Positions 55,260-63,448 of a stretch of 64,000 bases of DNA are shown one piece after another. The stretch comes from Sinosporangium siamense (GTDB taxonomy: Bacteria > Actinomycetota > Actinomycetes > Streptosporangiales > Streptosporangiaceae). Every line of letters begins with the position of its first letter. Position 1 is the stretch's first letter. The notes under the pieces were generated by a model. That model did not search any database. It saw nothing but the letters and a program-made list of their open reading frames with translations, and had not been told where the DNA came from. The stretch is from positions 1 through 64,000 of the forward strand of contig NZ_BOOW01000037.1 in assembly GCF_016863435.1 (NCBI RefSeq), written 5' to 3'. Position numbers and translations under genes: made by a program.

Positions 55260-56728
55260 CGCGCCACCTCCGCGCGAAGCGCGGCACGGTCGAGCTTGTC
55301 GGTGCGGCCGGCGCGCGGCAGCGCGGTCAGCACCTCGACCCGGTCGGGCAGCGCCCAGGCGTCCACGACCTCGGGGAGGGCGGCCAGCACATGCGCCACG
55401 TCGAGTGCGGGGGAGTCAGGCACCAGGGCGAGGACGACCTCCTCGTCCCCGGTCTCGGGGTCGGCGAGACCGACGATCGCGGCCTCGGCGACGTCGGGGA
55501 GGGCGGCGACGGCCGGCTCATACAGGCCTGGATAAATGTTCACACCGTTGCGCAGAATCATGTCCTTTTTTCGGCCTAGCAGGATAAGTCGTCCGTCGTC
55601 GTCAATAAAGCCTAAATCTCCGGTCGCGACCTCGGTGAGGGGGTCGCCCCCGAGATAACCCTGAGCGAGATTCGGCCCCGACACAAAGAACTCCCCGTCC
55701 TCCGCCACCCTCACGTTCACCATCGGCTTTCCCAGCGAACCGGGATTGTCGAGTTTCTCCTGAGCCGTAGTGATCGCAATGGGAAGTGCCTCGGTCATGG
55801 CATAAACGGAGAGCACAGTGGCCTCCGGCGCGGCGGCCAGCGCCCGGCGCAACACCGCGGGCGGCGCCGGAGCCGCCCCCAAGAGCAGATAACGCAAGGT
55901 GCCCGGCAGATCCGGCGTCTCCCGCAGAATCCTGTCCAGCCGGACCGGCACACAGAACGCGTGCGTCGCCCCCCGCTCCGCCAGTTCGGCGGCGAGCGGC
56001 CCGCCACCGGGCAACGACCACGCCGCCCCGGCCAGCAGCGCGGGCAACCCCAGCATCAGCTGATCGGTGTGCACCACGTCCCCTGGCTCGATCGGTACGG
56101 CACCGCCGAACAGGCCGACCCCCGCCGTCAACGACGCCCGCGTGTGCACCACCCCGCGCGGCAGCCCGGTCGTGCCCGAGGTGAAGATGACCACGGCAGG
56201 CGTATCCCCCGTGACCGGATCAAGCCCCCGTCCCGGAACACCGCCCCCGTAGACGCGGGCCAGGCTGAACGCCCCCCGCGGCACCCCGGGCAACCACGGT
56301 CCCGCCCGCAGGTGTCGCACCCGGTGGCCGGGCGCGGGATCGGCGAGGCGGGGGAGCAGCAGGCCGCGGCGGCGGGCGACGCCACGCAGGGGGCCGCTCA
56401 GCGTGTAGAGCAGCGACTCGGCCACCACCCACGCGGGGCGGGTCAAGGCGATCCGCCCGGCGAACACACCGGGCGCGACTCCGGGGTCGGCCAGCACCAG
56501 CGTCCGGCCCGCCAGCACCGCCCCGAGGGCCGTGGCCACCGCATCGGGGCCTGGCCGTACCGCGAACAACACGGCCCCCTCCTCCCCGCCGGACAGAGCG
56601 GCGGCGACGGAGAGCACACGTGTGCGCAGATCGCCATAGGTGAGGGCACGGCCGCGGCCGTCGCGGATCGCGACGCGCGAGGGATGGCGGGCGGCGGTCT
56701 CAAGGATGCCGGTGACGAGATCGTTCAA
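55256..56728 (-). CDS. AMP-dependent ligase, OleC-like beta-lactone synthetase or acyl-CoA ligase, 490 aa
   Basis: TTG 56728 is preceded by GGGAAAG and is the best start (no ATG/GTG fits). Adenylating motifs are clear: IFTSGTTGLPRGVVHTR (183-200), VYAMTEALPI, VATGDLGFIDDDGRLILLGR and KKDMILRNGVNIYPG, and a C-terminal lysine in GRTDKLDRAAL. In the ole context the enzyme would adenylate the beta-hydroxy acid and close a beta-lactone, as OleC does. The C-terminal D-K-L-D-R motif also fits ordinary acyl-CoA ligases, so this remains open. 40-bp gap to the P450 upstream, 4-nt overlap with the reductase downstream. Confidence 0.7.
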   Translation of the reverse strand: MNDLVTGILETAARHPSRVAIRDGRGRALTYGDLRTRVLSVAAALSGGEEGAVLFAVRPGPDAVATALGAVLAGRTLVLADPGVAPGVFAGRIALTRPAWVVAESLLYTLSGPLRGVARRRGLLLPRLADPAPGHRVRHLRAGPWLPGVPRGAFSLARVYGGGVPGRGLDPVTGDTPAVVIFTSGTTGLPRGVVHTRASLTAGVGLFGGAVPIEPGDVVHTDQLMLGLPALLAGAAWSLPGGGPLAAELAERGATHAFCVPVRLDRILRETPDLPGTLRYLLLGAAPAPPAVLRRALAAAPEATVLSVYAMTEALPIAITTAQEKLDNPGSLGKPMVNVRVAEDGEFFVSGPNLAQGYLGGDPLTEVATGDLGFIDDDGRLILLGRKKDMILRNGVNIYPGLYEPAVAALPDVAEAAIVGLADPETGDEEVVLALVPDSPALDVAHVLAALPEVVDAWALPDRVEVLTALPRAGRTDKLDRAALRAEVAR

Positions 56729-56768
56729 CGGTCTTTCCCGTTCGGGGTCGGGCAAGGGGTCGGCCGGC

Positions 56769-57908
56769 TCATGGTTCCTTCCGGATCCACAGTTCGCGGT
56801 AGGCGGGGATGAGCACCCGGCGAGCCGCACGTCGCCGTACGACACGCACGGCCGGGTCGGCCACCACGTCGGCGATGGCGCGGATCTCGGCCATGGCGAG
56901 CGGATAGCCGATGCAGAAGTGCGGCCCGGCGCCGAACCAGAGGCGCCGCAGCTCGGGCGGATGGACGAAGTCCGGGTCGAAGGGGCCGTGAGCGCGGGTG
57001 CAGGTGTGGGTGACGATGACGACCCGGTCGCCTGGCCGCACCCGCACCCCGCCCACCTCGGCGGGCGCCGACACCGACCGGAGCATGACCGGGGTCGGGG
57101 TGGTGACCCGCATGGCCTCGTCGACCAGCCTGTCGTCGACGGAGGGAGAGGAGGCAGCTCGTGCCCGATGGTCGTGCAGCAGCGCCACCAGCCGGGGCAC
57201 GAAGGTCGCGACCGTCTCGGTGCCGGTGAGGAAGAACGCCCCCGCGGCCCCCCGGGCCTCGTCCGCGGAAAGGCCGAGCGCCCGCATGCGCCCGGTGACG
57301 GTGCTCTCGTCGCCCGCCGTATACGCGGCTTCCGCGATGTCGCCGATGCCGGACAACACGCGCCGCGCGACCACCACCTGCCGGGGGGACAACCGCCGCG
57401 ACCGCAGCGACACCATGGACACGACCCGCTCCCCGGCCTCGAACAACTCGCGCGCCCGCACCGGTGTGACCTCGCCCAGCCCGATGACTCGGCAGATGAC
57501 CGCCCCGGCCATGACGCGTACGGCGTCGGCCAGCTCGACGAGCTCCCCGCGGTCGAGCCGGGCCCTGAGGTCGTCCAGCGGGCCTTTGAGCACCTCGGCG
57601 ACGAGCCTGCCGACATAGCCGGGGGTGAACAACGAGGACAGCCGCGCCCGGAGCTCGGCGTGCGCGGGTCCCTCCATGTTGAGCAGGACCGAAGGGCCGA
57701 GCACGGGGGTCCACAGATCGCCCGGAGACCCCGGGCCGTCCTTGCGGAAGCGCGGGTCCATGAGCACCGAGCGGGCGGTCGCGGCGTCGTTCACCACCAC
57801 CCCGACGCCGGGCAGCCGCACCACGGGGCCGCACATGGCGAGCAGCCGCAGGAGCGGGTAGACGATCGGGTGGGCGGCGAGGTAGAGCCGCGTCTCGTGG
57901 TCGATCAA
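56769..57908 (-). CDS. Cytochrome P450, 379 aa
   Basis: The start is TTG 57908, whose TTGA overlaps the glycosyltransferase stop; no better start exists. P450 signatures: I-helix AGAFFLTGTETVATF (Thr230-Glu231-Thr232), K-helix ExxR in VDEAMRV (Glu264, Arg267), RP(V)M-like MLRSVSAPAEVGG and the heme loop FGAGPHFCIGYPLAM (axial Cys332). It is short for the superfamily, as bacterial class I P450s often are. Being inside the ole-like operon, it probably hydroxylates or oxidises the acyl product or precursor. No ferredoxin gene is adjacent. Confidence 0.9.
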   Translation of the reverse strand: MIDHETRLYLAAHPIVYPLLRLLAMCGPVVRLPGVGVVVNDAATARSVLMDPRFRKDGPGSPGDLWTPVLGPSVLLNMEGPAHAELRARLSSLFTPGYVGRLVAEVLKGPLDDLRARLDRGELVELADAVRVMAGAVICRVIGLGEVTPVRARELFEAGERVVSMVSLRSRRLSPRQVVVARRVLSGIGDIAEAAYTAGDESTVTGRMRALGLSADEARGAAGAFFLTGTETVATFVPRLVALLHDHRARAASSPSVDDRLVDEAMRVTTPTPVMLRSVSAPAEVGGVRVRPGDRVVIVTHTCTRAHGPFDPDFVHPPELRRLWFGAGPHFCIGYPLAMAEIRAIADVVADPAVRVVRRRAARRVLIPAYRELWIRKEP

Positions 57909-58660
57909 CGGACGTCGACCACCTCGGGGCGGTAGTGGTGGTCCATGTACCACGCCAGTGTGCCGATCAGGCCGTATGCGCGCAGCCGCCGCACAGAGCC
58001 GTAGACGACGACGTCGCGGCGGGAGCCGTACGCTCCGGTGAGGCGCCGCACCTTGTTGACGAGCGCGCGGTCCTCGTGCACCTCTTCGATCGCGGTCCTC
58101 GGGAACCCGCCGCACCGCTGATAGAGCGCGGCCGTGATGGCGAGGGTGGCCCCCGGCATCATCACGTAGGGTCCGCGGAACTCCGGATCGCGGTTGCCCG
58201 GCCGCAGTTTGCCGAAAAACGCCGCCGTCTCCACCACAAGGGGGATGAACCGCCGCTCCCAGAACTTCAGCTTGAACTGGTCGGTGCGCGGCCGGAGTTT
58301 GCCGCCGATCAGCTCCAGGCCGTCGGCGAAGGCCCTGCGGATGTTGCGCGTCCAGTCGGCGCGAGGCAGGCAGTCGGCGTCTGTCCTGGCCAGGTGGGTC
58401 GCGCCGCGGGCGATGGCGTGGCGGACGCCGGTGTCGGACGCGGCGCCGGTGCCCTTGCGCGACTCCTCGATCACCTCGATGCGCAGGGACGAGGTCTTCG
58501 CGTAGTCCCGCACCACTTGAGCGGTGCCGTCTGTGCTGACGTTGTCGACCACGACGACGGTGAAGTCCCGGTCGAGCTGCGCCTCAAGCGCGCGGAGCGT
58601 GCCGGCGACGCCGTTCGCCTCGTTGTAGGCCGGGATCACCACCCAGAGGTTCATCGTCAC
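57905..58660 (-). CDS. Glycosyltransferase family 2, 251 aa
   Basis: GTG 58660 overlaps the upstream thiolase stop (GTGA). The GT-A fold motifs are LWVVIPAYNEANGVAGTLRA, VVVVDNVSTDGTAQVVRDY and the D-x-D-type HLARTDADCLPRADW, followed by EVHEDRALVNKV (the catalytic E-D region). The C-terminus is basic and amphipathic (GLIGTLAWYMDHHYRP), suitable for membrane contact, but there is no true transmembrane segment. In this operon it may glycosylate the lipid made by the thiolase/ligase/reductase enzymes; donor unknown. Confidence 0.85.
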   Translation of the reverse strand: MTMNLWVVIPAYNEANGVAGTLRALEAQLDRDFTVVVVDNVSTDGTAQVVRDYAKTSSLRIEVIEESRKGTGAASDTGVRHAIARGATHLARTDADCLPRADWTRNIRRAFADGLELIGGKLRPRTDQFKLKFWERRFIPLVVETAAFFGKLRPGNRDPEFRGPYVMMPGATLAITAALYQRCGGFPRTAIEEVHEDRALVNKVRRLTGAYGSRRDVVVYGSVRRLRAYGLIGTLAWYMDHHYRPEVVDVR

Positions 58661-59625
58661 ATCTCCGCCAACATGATGCCGAGGCTGATGCCGCCGCCGA
58701 GCCCCAGCATGGCCACGCGGTCGCCGGGCCGCCAGTCGCCCGCCGTCAACTGGAGCGGCAACGTTGCCGAGGCGCAGTTGCCGTGCTCCGGCAGCGTGAC
58801 GACCAGCCTCTCCTCGGGGATGCCGAGCGCCCCCGCCAGCACCGAGAGGTACGGCAGAGCCACCTGATGCACCGCCACAACCGCGAAGTCGTCCCAGCTC
58901 AGCCCGGTCCGCTTGAGCGCGTTGAGGAAGATGTCGGGCCCGGCCAGCTCGAACGCCTCCTTCAGCCTGCGCCCGTCGCCGCGGAAGTAGGAGAACTCGG
59001 GGTCACGGGGATGTGCAGAACCGCCACCCGGGAGCGTGCCAATCGCCCATGCAGTCGATTCGGCCGAGAAGTCACGGTAAAAGATGCCGCGCCGGGGGTC
59101 GGCGGTCACCAACATCGCCGCCCCCGCGTCCGACAGCGTGTAGCCCGCGAACGCGTCCACGAACTGCCGGCGGTCCGCGACCCGCCACCGCACCGCCCGC
59201 GACGGCATCTCGCCGGTGCACACCACCACCCTGCGGTGCGCCCCCGTCGCGATCAGCGCCTCGGCCACCTGTAACCCGTTGAGCACACTGTTGCACGCGT
59301 TCTTCACGTCGAACACCGGGCACGCCACCCCGAGCTTGGCCGCCACGATGTGGGCCGTGGCGGGCTCCACCATGTCCTGGGAGGCGGACGCGAAGATCAG
59401 CAGATCGGCGTCGGCGGGGTCGAACCCGTCGAGCCGCCGCACGGCCTCCACCGCCAGGTCGGACGCCTGCTGATCGTCCCGGGCCACGTGCCGCCGCCGG
59501 ATGCCGGTCATCCGCTCGACGATGCCGGGGTTCGGCTTGTAGCCCTCGATCCGGAGCTCAACCTCGCGACTTGTCACCGTCTGTTCGGGCAGGTAAGAAG
59601 CCACGCCCGATATCTTCGCTTTCAT
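58657..59625 (-). CDS. OleA-like thiolase (non-decarboxylative Claisen condensation), 322 aa
   Basis: ATG 59625 is the preferred start; a TTG at 59655 is possible. The thiolase triad is Cys111 (DVKNACNSVLNGL), His253 (VVAVHQVALPYL) and Asn283 (LPEHGNCASATLP). FabH-type enzymes share this, but the segment LIFASASQDMVEPATAHIVA carries Glu87 at the position equivalent to the catalytic base Glu117 of Xanthomonas OleA (24 residues before the Cys here, 26 there). FabH proteins lack this Glu. RRRHVARDDQQASDLAVEA is also OleA-like. The inferred reaction joins two acyl-CoAs to a 2-alkyl-3-ketoacid. First gene of the operon. Confidence 0.78.
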   Translation of the reverse strand: MKAKISGVASYLPEQTVTSREVELRIEGYKPNPGIVERMTGIRRRHVARDDQQASDLAVEAVRRLDGFDPADADLLIFASASQDMVEPATAHIVAAKLGVACPVFDVKNACNSVLNGLQVAEALIATGAHRRVVVCTGEMPSRAVRWRVADRRQFVDAFAGYTLSDAGAAMLVTADPRRGIFYRDFSAESTAWAIGTLPGGGSAHPRDPEFSYFRGDGRRLKEAFELAGPDIFLNALKRTGLSWDDFAVVAVHQVALPYLSVLAGALGIPEERLVVTLPEHGNCASATLPLQLTAGDWRPGDRVAMLGLGGGISLGIMLAEM

Positions 59626-59678
59626 CCCGGGCAATGTAGCGTCGCCGAGTTGCAAGTTTCTTGAAGGGGGGCCGATCC

Positions 59679-59694
59679 GCGGGGTTAACCCCGC
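59679..59694. promoter_or_regulatory. Perfect 16-bp palindrome between the response regulator and the ole-like operon
   Basis: GCGGGGTTAACCCCGC directly abuts the response-regulator stop and lies 54 bp before the oleA-like start. It could terminate the two-component transcript or, being a perfect dyad without loop, act as an operator for the operon. A further CAAG-AAA-CTTG dyad lies at about 59653-59663 nearer the start. Confidence 0.5.
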
Positions 59695-60363
59695 TCACGG
59701 CCCCGGCAGCAACCCCGCGTCGTGGGCGAGGATGGCGGCCTGCACGCGGTTCGCGCAGTCGAGCTTGGTGAGGATCCTGCTCACATGCGCCTTCACGGTG
59801 CTCTCCCCCAGGAAGAGTTCCTTGCTGATCTCCACGTTGGACAACCCGGCCCCCAGCTTGACCAGCACGTCCCGCTCACGCTCGGTCAACGTCGTCAACC
59901 GCCGCGACGCCTGCGCGGCCCGCCCGTCGTCCGCCATGACGTATTGATCGATGATCTGCCGCGTGATGCGCGGCGACAGGATCGACTGGCCCCCCGCCGC
60001 CGTCCGCACCGCCTGGATCAGCTCCTCCGGCCCGGTGTCCTTGAGCAGAAACCCCGCGGCCCCCGCCCGCAGCGCCCGCGCCACGTAGTCCTCCTCGCCG
60101 AACGTCGTCAGCATCACGACCTGCACCTGCGGCGACACCCGCGCCATCTCCGCCACCGCCGCCAGGCCGTCCATCCCCGGCATACGGATGTCCATCAAGG
60201 CCACGTCGATGTTGTGCCTGCGGGTCATCTCCACCGCCTCGGACCCGTTTCCGGCCTCGGCGACGACCTCGATGTCGTCGGCGTGGCGGAGGATCAGCTT
60301 CACCCCCGCCCGCAGCAGGGACTCGTCGTCGACGAGAAGCACTCGGATCGCCATGTCAGTCAT
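59695..60363 (-). CDS. NarL/LuxR-family response regulator, 222 aa
   Basis: ATG 60363 (MTDMAIRV) or ATG 60354 begins the receiver domain: VLLVDDESLLRAGVKLIL, phosphoacceptor Asp58 in ALMDIRMPGMDG, and Lys in FLLKDTGPEE. The output domain is a LuxR helix-turn-helix: LTERERDVLVKLGAGLSNVE and LFLGESTVKAHVSRILTKLD. It is encoded 17 bp after its kinase, the typical NarL-type pair. It points toward, and may control, the ole-like operon immediately downstream. Confidence 0.93.
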   Translation of the reverse strand: MTDMAIRVLLVDDESLLRAGVKLILRHADDIEVVAEAGNGSEAVEMTRRHNIDVALMDIRMPGMDGLAAVAEMARVSPQVQVVMLTTFGEEDYVARALRAGAAGFLLKDTGPEELIQAVRTAAGGQSILSPRITRQIIDQYVMADDGRAAQASRRLTTLTERERDVLVKLGAGLSNVEISKELFLGESTVKAHVSRILTKLDCANRVQAAILAHDAGLLPGP

Positions 60364-60380
60364 CGTCCTCAAGTAGTAAA

Positions 60381-62006
60381 TCAATCCCGCGCATACACCC
60401 GGAGGGCCTTCTTCTCCGCCAGATAGCCGTCCCTGAAGCAGTAGCGGTGGACCTCGATCGGGATATCGGTATAAAGCGTGCCGGTGAAGATATAGCTGCA
60501 CGTGGTGCCCGCGGGGCGCGGCGGCTCGACGTGCCGCACCGCGAGCTCGCTGATCAGCTCCGACGAGCCCGCCACGCCGCGCACCGCGCCCTCCGTCATG
60601 CCCACCTCGATCGGCTGGGTCCGCCCCGGCAGCGGCACATAGATCAAAGTGCCCAGCAGCAGCACCGCGACGGAGAACAGCCCCGCCCCCTTCAACGCCG
60701 CCATCGCAGTGCGCGTCCCCAGGGTCTCCTGCCGCTCCGCCGGAGGCTGCTCAGGCGGCTCCGGCCGCGGCCGCTCGGCCAGCGGCAACGTCGCGCGTAC
60801 GGCGAAGCCCCCCGAAGCCGTGCGATCGGCGCTGAACGTGCCCCCGAGCAGCCTCACCCGCTCACGCAGCCCGATCAGCCCCTTGCCTGTGCCCTGCCCT
60901 CCAAGCCCGCCGCCCGGACCGCCGGCCTGGCCGCCACCTGCCGCGTGCGGGCCGTTGGCCACGGTGACGCGGACGGTGTCGGCGGCGCGGCCGACGTCGA
61001 TCTGGACGGCGGCGCCGGGGGCGTATCTGTGGACGTTGGTCAGCGACTCCTGCACCACGCGGTGCAGCGCCGCCCGGACCGCCGACTCGACGCCGGCGAG
61101 GTCCTCGCCCGACCAGGTCAGGGTCGCGGCGATGCCCGCCGCGGTCGACTCGCCCACCAGCCTGCGCATGTCGGCGCGGGTGCCGGTGGCGTCGGTGATC
61201 TCGGTGGGCCCGGCCGGATCGGCGCGGCGGTCGCCCGGGTCGCCGCGCAGGATCCCGAGCACGGTGCGCAGCTCCTGCATCGCGGTCTGCGCGGTGTTCC
61301 TGATCAGCTTGACCTGCGGAGTGTTCTCCCTGGCCTCAAGCTCAAGGCCGCCGGCGTAGAGCGAGATCAGGCTGAGCCTGTGGCCCAGCACGTCGTGCAT
61401 CTCCCTGGCCACCCGCGAACGCTCCTGCAACCTGGCCTCGGAGGCGGCGAGCGTGGAGCGTTCCCGCAACGTCACGAGGAGCTGCTCACGCTGCTCAAGC
61501 AGGATGGCGACCATGGCGGGCACCACGACGCACACCACGGCCGCGATGACGAGCACGGCCACCGTGCGGCGCCAGTCGTACAACTGCCGGTCGGCCAGCG
61601 CGGTGAGCGCCGGCAGCAGCGTGGCCGCGGCGAGCACGGGCAGGCGGAGCCTCGGCCGCACCACCCCGGCCGCGTTGTAGGCGAGCGCGGCCACCGCCAC
61701 GCCCATCTCCAGGTGGCGGCTGAACACCACCGCCGCCGCCAGGAGCGTGAGGATCGGGAACCTCCCGCGCAGCAGCACGAGCACGGCGCCGGTGCCGGCG
61801 ACCATGAGCATCGTCGGCGTGTCCTCCGCCGCGGTGTTCGTCACCCAGGCCAGCCACTCCATCGTCTCGGTCATCAACAGGGTGAGCACCACGATCAGCA
61901 GCACTAGCCCGATCTCACCGGCCAGCCGGGCCCACCCGCGGTTCCCGCCGGAACCGGAGCGCTGCGGAAGCTCCCCGGCGCTCCGCATCCATCCGAAAAC
62001 CTTCAC
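60381..62006 (-). CDS. NarL-type sensor histidine kinase with unusual C-terminal extracellular domain, 541 aa
   Basis: GTG 62006 or ATG 61988 starts the protein. Five or six hydrophobic segments fill the first 170 residues (GLVLLIVVLTLLMTETMEWL and others). The phosphoacceptor helix is SRVAREMHDVLGHRLSLISL (HisKA_3), and the ATPase has GKGLIGLRERVRLLGG. After the kinase a Pro/Glu linker leads to a further hydrophobic segment (AMAALKGAGLFSVAVLLLGT) and an extracytoplasmic domain of about 75 residues with two Cys (GTTCSYIFTG, HRYCFRDGYL), preceded by VGMTEGAVRGVAG, faintly like BamE/SmpA-type modules. This fused domain is not usual in such kinases and may sense an external signal. Confidence 0.88.
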   Translation of the reverse strand: MKVFGWMRSAGELPQRSGSGGNRGWARLAGEIGLVLLIVVLTLLMTETMEWLAWVTNTAAEDTPTMLMVAGTGAVLVLLRGRFPILTLLAAAVVFSRHLEMGVAVAALAYNAAGVVRPRLRLPVLAAATLLPALTALADRQLYDWRRTVAVLVIAAVVCVVVPAMVAILLEQREQLLVTLRERSTLAASEARLQERSRVAREMHDVLGHRLSLISLYAGGLELEARENTPQVKLIRNTAQTAMQELRTVLGILRGDPGDRRADPAGPTEITDATGTRADMRRLVGESTAAGIAATLTWSGEDLAGVESAVRAALHRVVQESLTNVHRYAPGAAVQIDVGRAADTVRVTVANGPHAAGGGQAGGPGGGLGGQGTGKGLIGLRERVRLLGGTFSADRTASGGFAVRATLPLAERPRPEPPEQPPAERQETLGTRTAMAALKGAGLFSVAVLLLGTLIYVPLPGRTQPIEVGMTEGAVRGVAGSSELISELAVRHVEPPRPAGTTCSYIFTGTLYTDIPIEVHRYCFRDGYLAEKKALRVYARD

Positions 62007-62189
62007 CCGTCTATCGTCGGTCCTGGTCAGGGGTGATTGAGCCCGCCACCCGGACAGGGGGCACCCCACTTTCGTCCTGCTATTACCGGCCGAAGGGAGG
62101 AGACCTGCGGTGAGTCGCGGGAACCGAGCGTTGTGCCCGCCCGTTTCTCTCTGCGATCACTCGATTCCATGTGCAGCAGAAAGGCCGCT

Positions 62190-63257
62190 GTGATCTTCAA
62201 ACGGATGTTGGGAGCCCTGGGCATCGGTGGACCGTCGGTGGACACCGTGCTCGCCGTCCCGTCGGTCGAGCCCGGGCAGCTCTTGGCCGGAGAGGTGCGA
62301 GTGCAAGGGGGTGACCACGAAGTCGAGATCCAATACATCGCGCTCGGCCTGGTGACCCGTGTGGAGGTTGAGCACTCCGAGGGTGAGCACACAGGCACCA
62401 CGGAGTTCGCCCGTCTTGACGTCTCAGGGCCGTTCAGGCTCGCGGCCGGGGAGAACCGGGTCGTGCCGTTCCAGTTCCCCGTGCCCTTCGAGGCCCCGAT
62501 CACCGAGTTCTACGGGCAGCATCTCCACGGCATGTCCCTTGGAGTGCGCACCGAGCTCGCCGTCGCCAAGGCGGTCGACAAGGGCGACCTCGACCAGGTG
62601 TCCATCCGCCCGCTGCCCTCCCAGACCCGTGTGCTTGAGGCTTTCGGCCAGCTTGGGTTCCAGTTCAGGAAGGCCGACCTGGAGGTCGGCAGGCTCGCTG
62701 GGGTCGTCCAGCAGCTTCCGTTCTTCCAGGAGATCGAGTTCTACCCGCCGCCCGCTTACGCCGGGCGGATCAACGAGGTGGAGCTGACCTTCGTCGCGAG
62801 CCCCCACGGGCTTGAGATCATCCTGGAGGCCGACAAGCGCGGCGGCATGTTCGGGGGCGGCGGCGACAGCTTCGCCCGCTTCCAGGTGAGCCACGACCAG
62901 GCCCTGCACATGGACTGGGCCAATGAGATCCGCACCTGGCTCGACGGCCTGATCTCGCGCCACGGCCAGGCGCCCGGTTATGCGAGCCACGACCCTTACG
63001 CCTCCCCCGGGCACCACGACCCCTACGGCCAGGCACCGCATGGGCAGCCCGGCCCCTACGGCCAGCCCGGCGCCTACGGCCACCCCGGCTCCCACGGGCA
63101 CCACGACCCGCACCACCACGGCTCGCACCACGGGAGCAGCGGCCCGGGCGTCGGCGGCATGGTCGTCGCGGGCGCGGCGGGCGTCGCCGCCGGGTTCGTC
63201 GCCGCGGAGATCATCGACGAGGTGGGCGACTTCCTTGAGGGCGACGACGAAGAATAG
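62190..63257 (+). CDS. Spo0M-like sporulation-control protein, 355 aa
   Basis: GTG 62190 lies after AGAAAGG. The sequence VIFKRMLGALGIGGPSVDTV then VEPGQLLAGEVRVQGGDHEV and FPVPFEAPITEFYGQHLHGM is the arrestin-like Spo0M family, which affects sporulation in Bacillus and is common in sporulating actinomycetes. The last 110 residues are a His/Gly/Pro/Tyr-rich repeat (DPYGQAPHGQPGPYGQPGAY) followed by a Gly/Ala-rich hydrophobic stretch (GGMVVAGAAGVAAGFVAAEI) and an acidic end, as in Streptomyces relatives. Divergent from the histidine kinase gene across 183 bp. Confidence 0.88.
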   Translation: MIFKRMLGALGIGGPSVDTVLAVPSVEPGQLLAGEVRVQGGDHEVEIQYIALGLVTRVEVEHSEGEHTGTTEFARLDVSGPFRLAAGENRVVPFQFPVPFEAPITEFYGQHLHGMSLGVRTELAVAKAVDKGDLDQVSIRPLPSQTRVLEAFGQLGFQFRKADLEVGRLAGVVQQLPFFQEIEFYPPPAYAGRINEVELTFVASPHGLEIILEADKRGGMFGGGGDSFARFQVSHDQALHMDWANEIRTWLDGLISRHGQAPGYASHDPYASPGHHDPYGQAPHGQPGPYGQPGAYGHPGSHGHHDPHHHGSHHGSSGPGVGGMVVAGAAGVAAGFVAAEIIDEVGDFLEGDDEE

Positions 63258-63269
63258 CCCTGATTTATG

Positions 63270-63315
63270 ACAAGGACGGCGGTGGTTTCGCTCGGATGAG
63301 CGCCACCGCCGTTAT
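63270..63315 (+). terminator. Terminator after the Spo0M gene
   Basis: ACGGCGGTGG pairs with CCACCGCCGT around a loop, followed by TATCGTCAAC. It starts about 15 bp after the Spo0M stop and ends its transcript. Confidence 0.8.
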
Positions 63316-63448
63316 CGTCAACAAGTGTTCATCCCCTGATTAAAGCTTTCAAGCAAATTGGCAGCACCCGCGCGTCTGTCTTTCCCTGGCCTGTTGAACG
63401 GCGACTAGAAACGGTAGCCGAAACGGAGTGAAACCAGGGAGACAAATT

